Of a stretch of DNA of 64,000 bases, positions 56,497-64,000 are shown piece by piece. The notes beneath the pieces were generated by a model. That model worked only from the letters and a program-made list of their open reading frames with translations, was not told the DNA's origin and did no database searches. The stretch comes from Cephalotrichum gorgonifer (Eukaryota; Ascomycota; Sordariomycetes; Microascales; Microascaceae). The stretch is from assembly GCA_900312665.1 (NCBI GenBank), contig ONZQ02000001.1:2085248-2149247 (forward strand). The letters run 5' to 3'. The first letter of the stretch is position 1. Every line of letters starts with the position of its first letter. The position numbers were made by a program, and so were the translations under genes.

Positions 56497-57474
56497 GGGT
56501 AAGAGGGAGGCATGGCGGAGCGAAGTAAAATTTGGGGGGTTAGAGGAGGTGTGGGTTCACTTTTCGCTTCGTTTTACACATCTAGATAGACTGTGCCCTG
56601 GAAGGGGATACAGAATTCGCAGATAATGAATATTTAATCCTAGATTCAGGGTCTCTCTCTCTCTCTCATAAAAATTGGCGCGAAGTCTCGCCAGGTGTAC
56701 AAGTGATTCGGGCGAGATACCAAACATCGGATGTCGTGGGGAACATAGGAGGGATAGAAAAGGAGGTGGCATGGGAGATCGATTTCCCCACCGTCCTGTA
56801 CTAAATATGTAGACACTTGCATGAGTATCACCCTGCACAAATGACGAACTCGACGCAATGGCATGTGGCCGGCGTCTGATCCTTGTTTCCGGACCTCTCT
56901 CAGGGCCATAACAGCCGTTCTGGCGTGTGATGACTAAGGGGGTGGGACCTGAATCAATGTGCGGATAGCTCCGAGCCTTCTCCATCGCCAAAGATCCTCG
57001 GCAAACACCCAAGCGCAGCCAGCCAATCACGGCAGCTCTAAAGCCAATTATTTCTCTCCGCGGCTCCGAGCTTTCGTTCGTTCCTCTCATATGTCATGTC
57101 ACGAGAGCAAAGAGAGAGAGAGGCTACCGAAAGACACCAAGGAAGAGAACGAGGAAAAAAAAAGTCTCTCCGCTCTTCCAATTCCTATTCTAGATAATTA
57201 ACCACCCTCCCCTATCGAAACCGGAACATCCTCCTCCCTCAACTCCGAGGTGTCATGATCTTGACGGTCAAGAGCCTCGCGTGCCGCCCTACTGCCCTGT
57301 CTTAAATTCGACTCTCTCTCGCCGGGAGCTATAATTCCTACCGAGGATTTATCAACGATCTGCCGAACGTCCCCGATCCGAAACTCTTTTTCACCCACCC
57401 ACCCGACCTCGAACCCGTCGCTTCACCCACGAAGCGACATAATACGACGTTGACACCTTAAAAAAAGAGTCGCG
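56497..57474. promoter_or_regulatory. SDH1 promoter region with two CCAAT boxes
   Basis: Holds a CT-repeat (about 56652-56667), a GA-repeat (about 57108-57120) and two CCAAT boxes at 57023-57027 and 57044-57048, 21 bases apart. CCAAT-binding (HAP) complexes control respiratory genes in fungi, so the sites are plausible SDH1 elements. The final ~250 bases are C/T-rich leader. Confidence 0.45.
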
Positions 57475-59813
57475 ATGGCTTCCATCAATCTGGCGCGATT
57501 CGCGAGGTCGTCGCTCCCTCTACGGAGGCTGGCGAGGACCCAGCCCACCACCCTCGGCTTAAGATCCTTCTCGCACACCCGCTCGGCCCGTATGCATGCA
57601 CCTCATATCATATCCTCCCCCCCTTCTCCCCGTTCGCCCACTTGGTACGTGGCTACCTGTAAAGATGCTAATTGAATTGATGTCGTAGGCATGGTCCTTG
57701 CGACCGACTCGCTTAGGGCGAAAGAGGCTTCTCCCCATCTGACCACCAAGTACAACGTCATCGTACGTGTCCCGCCCCTCCCCGGCCTGGCGTGTTGTCG
57801 ACAGCTCCCATCTCATCCAGATTAAGGAGCATCAATTGACCTGTTCTCGGGGTGTTCTAGGACCACGAGTTCGATGCGCTCGTTGTCGGCGGCGGTGGCG
57901 CCGGTCTCAGGGCTGCCGTCGGCCTCGCGGAAGAGGGCTTCCAGACGGCGTGTATCACCAAGCTCTTCCCGACCCGAAGCCACACGGCGGCCGCCCAGGG
58001 AGGCATCAATGCTGCCCTCGGAAACATGCACGCGGATGACTGGAGATGGCACATGTACGACACCGTCAAGGGTTCCGACTGGCTGGGAGATCAGGATGCC
58101 ATTCACTACATGACGAGGGAAGCGCCCGATGCCATCATCGAGCTCGAGCACTACGGCTGCCCCTTCTCCAGGACGGAGGACGGAAGGATGTACGTCTCAA
58201 TTTTTCTCCCCATGTCGTTGTCCGGCCCATGGCTAGCGTGGTGCATTACGCTGACAATCCTTTCCACTACATAGTTACCAGCGCGCTTTCGGTGGTCAGT
58301 CTCAGAAGTACGGCAAGGGTGGCCAAGCGTACCGAACCTGCGCCGCGGCCGATCGAACCGGCAAGGCCCTTCTCGACACCCTCTTCGGAAAGAGTCTTCA
58401 GTTCGATAACATGAAGTACTTCATCGAGTACTTCGCCCTCGACCTCCTCATGGAGGACGGCGAGTGCCGCGGTGTGCTTGCCTACTGCCTCGAGGACGGC
58501 ACCCTGCACAGGTTCCGGTCGAACCACACCGTCCTGGCTACCGGTGGATACGGTCGGGCGTACCAGAGCTGCACCTCTGCTCACTCGTGTACTGGTGACG
58601 GTATGGCCATGGTTGCCCGTGCCGGCCTGCCCAACCAGGACATGGAGTTCGTCCAGTTCCACCCCACTGGTATCTACGGCCCCGGCCTCCTCATCACCGA
58701 GGGCTCTCGCGGTGAGGGTGGCTTCCTCTTGAACTCGGAGGGTGAGCGATTCATGGAGCGATACGCCCCTACCGCCAAGGATCTTGCCAGTCGTGATGTC
58801 GTCTCCCGATCCATGACCATGGAGATCCGAGAGGGCCGTGGTGTCGGTCCCGACAAGGACCACATCTATCTCCAGCTCAGCCACCTGCCCGCCGAGGTTC
58901 TTGCTGAGCGTCTTCCCGGTATCTCCGAGACGGCTAGGCACTTCAAGGGTGTCGACGTCCGAAAGCAGCCCATCCCCGTCATTCCCACCGTCCACTACAA
59001 CATGGGCGGTATCCCCACCAAGTATACCGGCGAGGTCTTGACGGTCGACGCCAACGGCCAGGACAAGGTCGTCCCCGGTCTGTACGCCTGCGGTGAGGCG
59101 GCCTGTGTCTCGGTGCACGGAGCCAACCGTCTCGGTGCCAACTCGCTGCTGGATCTCGTGGTGTTCGGCCGATCGGTCGCCCACACCATCCGTGACAACG
59201 CCAAGCCGGGCGATAAGCTCGCCCCCATGGCCGAGGACACTGGCGCCCAGTCGATCAGGGAGCTTGACCAACTCCGGACGGCCACCGGCCCGCACTCGAC
59301 CGCGGAGATTCGCACGAAGATGCAGAAGGCCATGCAGCGCGACGTCAACGTCTTCAGGACGGAGGAGAGCTTGCAGGAGGGTGCCGACAAGGTCAGGGAG
59401 ATTGACCAGCTGTTCCACAAGGTGGGCGTCAAGGACCGCGGCATGATCTGGAATACCGATCTCACCGAGACCCTGGAGCTCCGCAACCTCTTGACCTGCG
59501 CGTAAGTCTATTCTCTACCCCCTTTGACCGTTTCGACCCCCGAGACAATATAAACCCAGCTCTGCTGCTTATACTGACTGACCACTCTCTTAGCACGCAA
59601 ACCGTCGAGTCCGCCCTTGCGAGAAAGGAATCCCGCGGCGCCCACGCCCGCGAGGACTACCCCGACCGAGACGACGAGAACTGGATGAAGCACACGCTGA
59701 GTTTCCAGAAGCAGCCCCACGGCAAGGTGGAGCTGTCGTACCGCAAGGTCATCCCCAACACGCTCGACGAGAACGAGTGCAAGGCGGTACCTCCATTCAA
59801 GCGTGTGTACTAG
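57475..59813 (+). CDS. SDH1: Succinate dehydrogenase flavoprotein subunit, mitochondrial
   Basis: Five exons: 57475-57589, 57689-57762, 57861-58189, 58275-59501 and 59594-59813, encoding 654 residues. It is the FAD-bearing subunit of complex II, oxidising succinate to fumarate at the inner membrane. The N-terminal ~40 residues ([20 protein letters not shown]) are a clear mitochondrial presequence. Family motifs: FAD-binding [19 protein letters not shown], the flavin-linking His in [12 protein letters not shown], the active-site loop [11 protein letters not shown], the catalytic Arg in [24 protein letters not shown], and [13 protein letters not shown]. The C-terminus has KHTLSF and the usual RKVIPNT-type ending, here VPPFKRVY. 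All splice junctions preserve family sequence. Exon 4 is notable for a long antisense open frame caused by biased codons; it is not a gene. Confidence 0.97.
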
Positions 59814-60709
59814 TCGATTTCGAGGGCAGGGTTGACATGGAGTTGTAGGGGAAGGAATCCAAAATGCATTGAAACAGTGGGTGAGTGCATGAAGTGTACG
59901 TCGGACAGAGAGAGATGAAATGGTTCATCGGACAAGCACATTGAATGGTGTTATATATATACATCTCCTTTGTCTTGATACTTGTTGATTAGCTAGACGG
60001 TAGTTCAAAAGAAGTTCTTGTTCCTGTACTCGCCGGAGAGTCAATCTTGTATTAGGTTGCGTTTGCTGAGTCGAGATGGGGCGATTGGGAGACCAGATCC
60101 TTGGCGAATGCCTTGGAAGCTTGACAGGTGGTCTCCCCGCCTGTCAACGAGCAGAATAGTGTTGGTGTGGGCTTGCATTCTGGGGCAGAGGGTGATGCGG
60201 TTCCTTCCTGTCCTTTCCTCCTATCGGCATAGCTGGCCAGGGGTGGTGGCCGCATATGTCCTGGGAAGGACCTGTGCGGCGTCCCTGCCCATCTGGCAAG
60301 TGCGACCTGGCTCGTAGGATGGTGGGCGCTCCTCCCACGAGCGACGAAGAACGCGGCCCACGATGATACAAGGCAGGGGCTACCGACGAGGTTAGTAGAT
60401 ACCTATTCCACCTATCCACCCTCAAGGCAGGAAAAACAACACATCCATCTGTGTCTCCTTCGCGTTCATTCGGACCCAAACATGAACTCTAGCCAAGCCG
60501 ACTTTATCAACTTTTTCAACCCTCGCGATAGCTTCTTCTACTTCTATAATTCGAAAACCAGTTCAACAACACCCACTTCGAAGATATCTCTCCCTACCAG
60601 TATTAACACAGCCTCGAGTCAAGATATTCTCTCTTTTGCTCGACTGTTTTCTTTCTTCTTCGAATAACATTTCCTTGGCCCAGCTTGATTTTTTTGGGGG
60701 GGCTCGAAG
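59814..60709. other. Intergenic region after SDH1
   Basis: 896 bases. AT-rich 3' tail near 59945-59970 (TATATATATA) for SDH1, then a C/T-rich stretch (about 60480-60660) that could be the leader of the small gene at 60710. No other feature. Confidence 0.4.
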
Positions 60710-61252
60710 ATGAAGCGCCTGTCTAAGCTATCCCTTCGATCGAAGAAACCCCTCGTCGCTGATTCCAGCGAGGGTGCGAGCGGAGGCGCCAGCGGGAGCG
60801 GGCAGGGACAGAGTGCTGGGATTTCGGACCATGCTGCCATGCTAACGGCAGCTCTTGCGGAGAGCGCTGATGCGACCTTAGGCCCTCACGATGGGGCCAC
60901 CAACGTGGTTGGGGGAACCGGAAACGCCACCGGCGCCCCCGGCGAGTCCAGTAGCAGTAGGGCCGCTCCTGACGATAGAGGGAATGCCAATAACAGCGAA
61001 GGTAATGCCACTTATGGCGGAGGGGGTGGTGGAGGGTCTGCGGACGAACGCCTGGGTAAGAGGGCCAGGGCGAGGGCGTATATTGGATTGAAGGTGGACG
61101 GCATGCTGTTCAGGTTCCAGAGGATTTGGGATAAGCTGACACGACCGATGACGGCGACGACGATTGCGGATGGGGGTGACGTGCAGGCCGTCGCGTTTGA
61201 CGAGTACCGCTGGGGCAACTCTGCCAGGTTAGATGGAAGGGTGTGTCAGTGA
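60710..61252 (+). CDS. Hypothetical small protein, 180 aa
   Basis: A single frame from ATG 60710 with a purine-rich context (GAAGATGAAG). The first 15 residues are basic (MKRLSKLSLRSKKPL). Residues 18-120 are Gly/Ser/Ala/Asn-rich and disordered, with a run of seven Gly. The last ~60 residues are more ordered (GKRARARAYIGLKVDGMLFR, then IWDKLTRPMTATTIADGGD and AFDEYRWGNSARL). No family recognised. Gene status is supported by the leader and the ordered C-terminal part, but expression is unproven. Confidence 0.5.
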   Translation: MKRLSKLSLRSKKPLVADSSEGASGGASGSGQGQSAGISDHAAMLTAALAESADATLGPHDGATNVVGGTGNATGAPGESSSSRAAPDDRGNANNSEGNATYGGGGGGGSADERLGKRARARAYIGLKVDGMLFRFQRIWDKLTRPMTATTIADGGDVQAVAFDEYRWGNSARLDGRVCQ

Positions 61253-62233
61253 TTTGAGCCAGGGAAAAGGGGGGGAAGGCATTCGCTCTTGTGCTAAACT
61301 CCCCTCTACGTGGTATCATTGCTGTATATATAGTGAGTGACCCGGGAGATGGGGGGAATTGTAGTATCGAGATGTGACCGGGACAGCGGATCTGGATGTG
61401 TGCTTCAGCTGGAGTTAGACTCGGTGGGGAAGGAGGGAGATCAGCGGGGCCATTCGGAGATAGCATCACTAACCACTAGAGGGGATTGAGAAACTGGCGG
61501 AGGCTTCATAGCATACGCTTATTATCCTTTTTTTTTTCGAGTTTTCCAAAACCATAGTAGTCGGCGACTACATGACACGGACCACGGTAGCATCTCTATC
61601 ATGTAGAATAGCGTCTCCCGTGTAACTGAGGCGCTTGCTGGTGCTACGTATCTCGTCTGCTTCCTATGCGTGCTATTAAGATGGCAGTCCCGAGGGTCGA
61701 GGAGAAGCGAGCATGCATAACTCGGCTCCATGGTATACACACATTCTCAACCTAATCCTGCTCACCATGGACCTCGGGGGTGATGGTTCATCTCCTTACG
61801 AGAGAAGTATATCTCTATATGGTCGCATTACCTTAGTTTCAATCTCGGCCATCACTTACACGAATCAGCTCCGTGCTGATAGCTTGTCCCCGTTGGGTTG
61901 CTGGCAAGCCTCGCTCACTGACATCCCAGGCGATTTCCTTGCCTTATGGCGGGGGGACCTTCTGTTAAGTGGCCCGGCGGCAGAAGAGGTTCGATGGGGA
62001 GGGCCTGCCCCCTTTGTTTACGACTCACCTCGCCGGAGCATGGGCTAATACCATGTGTCTTCATGGAGCTCATGGCCACACGCGAAAATCACAACCTTAT
62101 CGGAAACCTAAAGGATCCTAAGCTAAAATAGGGGTATAGTACGAACATGATCCAATAGAAAGAAACCTCCACCCAAGTATATCGCTTTCAACCGAACCCC
62201 CTCTCCCCCCCTTTCCTGATCTAATCATCCACC
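61253..62233. other. Convergent intergenic region
   Basis: 981 bases between the small hypothetical gene and the GRF zinc-finger gene. A T-run lies near 61529-61538. No gene supported. Confidence 0.4.
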
Positions 62234-63558
62234 TTACGTATCCTGATACAGATTCATCATCCCGCCCCTCAGCTTCGTCATCCCATCTTTCAACCTCTTA
62301 ACCTCGTTCTCCAACGCCACGTTCCGCTTCGCCAGCGCCTCCATCCTCCTCTCCCGATCCTTCAGCGCCTCTCGAACCATCTCGCGCGAGGCAACCGCGC
62401 TGGCGGCTTTCATCGCTATCCTGTTAAGGGGCCCCTCTAGCGACGCCAGGACGGCCGGCTCGACGTGCGGGCGCACGATCGCGAGGACCGTGGAGACATC
62501 TGCCTCAGTCGAGGCAGCGGTGTTTGCGTGGGGTGTTTGTGGGGTTTCGGGTCTAGAGGGGGTTTGGGCGGAGGGCGTAGAGGCAAGGACGCGCTGGCGT
62601 TTTGTGGCGAGGGAGGTTCTCGTCGGCGGGGTCGGGATGGCGGACGGGCGTCCTGAGGTTGACGACGAAAGCTCCGGGAGGCGGCGGGTGGGGGTTTCGG
62701 CGGTGGTGGTTGGAGGGGACATGTTGGTCCGCCCCGAAGCGGCGCTGAGGATTTGCTCTATTGCTTCCTCTTCACCGGAGGAGAAGTCGGACAGGGGGTA
62801 GTCATCGGCATCCTCCCTGGGACGCTTCGGGACACGGGTCGGGGTGGTAGGCGCGGGCACCTGCTCGCTACGGTTGGCGGGGGGCGGGGGCGTAGAGGGC
62901 CTATCCATAGTGGCACCCTGTCCTCCCTGAGCCGGTTGGTGCTCCTGTCCGTCCGAGGGAGGTGAGGGAGACTGGTCTCCACTAACTACAACCACCTCAC
63001 CCCGACTTCGACTGGGCGTCTCCTGCCCCGCCGGGCCCCCGTTCGACTCTCGGGTGTGGAAGTACTTTCGAATACTGTGGTTCCCTCTCGGCCTGGAGGG
63101 CGTGGTGCCCGGCCTCGAAGGCGTGGTTGCCGCGGGGCCTGTGTCACCCATGACACCGGAGCGCTTCTGGGCCTCCTCGAGCCAGTAGAAGAAGTCGCAG
63201 CCGTTGTCCTTGTCGGGGCAGGAGTAGAAGCAGCGGTCCTTGTTAGGACCGTCCTTCTTGACGGTCCGGAACGTGGCGCGGGCACGTGGTTCGCAGTTAC
63301 CTGTGCGACCTGGGGTTAGCCTTTGCGCCAGCGGTGTCTAGTTCCCGGGTTGGGTGGGGCTAATCGGGTTATCACAAACGTACAGTACCACTTCGAGTCC
63401 TGATAGAGGCCGTATTGCTGCAATTGCTTTGGCGGAGTTGACGGCGGTAGTGCGGGTGCAGGAGCAGTTTCGGGGTCTCTGGCCTCGGGGTCGGCTGCGC
63501 TGGCTGGGTGAGCTGCGCTCCTCTGGCTGATGAGTCGGGGGCGGTTGTTGGGGAACAT
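62234..63558 (-). CDS. GRF-type zinc-finger protein
   Basis: Exons 63558-63384 and 63300-62234 (83-nt intron) encode 413 residues. Splicing completes the first Cys of the finger: the block CNCEPRARATFRTVKKDGPN (59-78), then KDRCFYSC (79-86) and GCDFFYW (92-98), with likely zinc ligands among Cys59, Cys61, Cys86 and Cys93. GRF fingers bind single-stranded or structured nucleic acid in repair and transcription proteins. The middle (about 120-320) is Pro/Ser/Thr-rich, with a basic KRPREDADDYPLSDFSSGEE. The C-terminal ~90 residues form a helix and coiled coil (EMVREALKDRERRMEALA). No catalytic domain is present, so it is a stand-alone adaptor. The assigned start is supported by an N-terminal GLYQDSKWY leading directly into the finger. 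Confidence 0.9.
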
Positions 63559-64000
63559 GAGGGTAGGATGGAGGAAGGATGATGGAGAATTGACAATCGG
63601 GAAGGAATGGGGTAGGCGATTGTCAAGGCTACATATACACCACACTACGGGATCTGGATTCCTGCGGGCGGTGTTGTTGCCGTTGCAAAGACCAAGGAGG
63701 ACGAGGTCTATGGGAGCTTGGAGCTTGGAGCTTGCATTTGAGCGGGGTGTGGGTGTACTTGGACGTGTACTTGTAAGGTGTGGCGGCGTGGGGTGGTGCA
63801 TTGTGTGAGTGTCGATTTGACCAACAACCAACTCCTACTAACCGCTGTATGTATGTGCGGAGTGCGAGGACCTGCGCTCCGCCGCCGCCACCGCCGTTGC
63901 CGCGTCATCCGTTTCGATGTTATATTTCTATTTCACGTACGAGCACAAGGCTTCGAGGATTCGAAAGTGTAAAATATGCGCATTAATCTTCGAAATACAG
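63559..64000. other. Right-hand edge: upstream region of the GRF gene
   Basis: 442 bases with promoter-like character and a GTACTTGGACGTGTACTTGTA segment near 63750. Small overlapping frames are unsupported. The neighbouring gene is beyond the window. Confidence 0.4.

Noticed and set aside
58267..59418. 383-codon open frame on the minus strand across SDH1
   Set aside because: Lies wholly antisense to SDH1 exon 4; it is open because of GC-biased codon usage and has no family resemblance.

Overview
The window is ordinary gene-dense nuclear DNA of a filamentous ascomycete (Pezizomycotina, most likely Sordariomycetes; the class is inferred). Evidence: 37 short GT-AG introns (52-169 nt), several with a CTAAC/CTAAT branch site just before the acceptor; single-gene transcription units on both strands; pyrimidine-rich leaders; and a protein set that includes a CYP51A-type lanosterol demethylase, a Zn2Cys6 regulator, ANP1, SHR3 and a PX/PXB lipid-binding protein. 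I see no rRNA, convincing tRNA, CRISPR array, intact transposon or secondary-metabolite cluster.

Layout. 0-4 kb: the 3' part of a patatin-like gene that has lost its visible catalytic residues, then CYP51A behind a promoter containing an imperfect ~101-bp direct repeat. 4-8 kb: gene-poor. 8-12 kb: a hypothetical protein and a secreted SGNH/GDSL hydrolase. 12-21 kb: ERB1 (minus) divergent from a Zn2Cys6 regulator whose 3' end is tandemly duplicated; a conserved hypothetical (minus); the mitochondrial thiamine pyrophosphate carrier TPC1. 21-31 kb: uridine nucleosidase (minus), spliceosomal RED/IK (minus), translesion polymerase REV1, and SHR3, whose promoter has two Gcn4/CPC1-type TGAGTCA sites. 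31-39 kb: a probable mitochondrial protein, an eight-exon ALY/REF mRNA export factor (minus), mannan polymerase subunit ANP1 and peroxisomal E2 enzyme PEX4 (minus). 38.6-45 kb: a 6.4-kb gene desert with simple repeats. 45-64 kb: a 958-residue low-complexity protein, CGR1, a coiled-coil membrane protein, the YPR097W/Lec1-like PX protein, SDH1, a small hypothetical and a GRF zinc-finger protein (minus).

The genes do not form one pathway. They are housekeeping functions: ribosome assembly (ERB1, CGR1), RNA processing and export (RED, ALY/REF), DNA damage tolerance (REV1), mitochondria (SDH1, TPC1), ER, Golgi and peroxisome (SHR3, ANP1, PEX4), and sterol or lipid (CYP51A, patatin-like, Lec1-like). 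All exon boundaries were derived by eye from splice motifs and continuity of conserved protein sequence. The most interesting signals are the patatin pseudoenzyme, the duplicated CYP51A promoter segment, the microexon-rich ALY/REF gene, the SHR3 amino-acid-control sites, the tandem peptide repeat under apparent selection in the 958-aa protein, and three UBM-like motifs in REV1.
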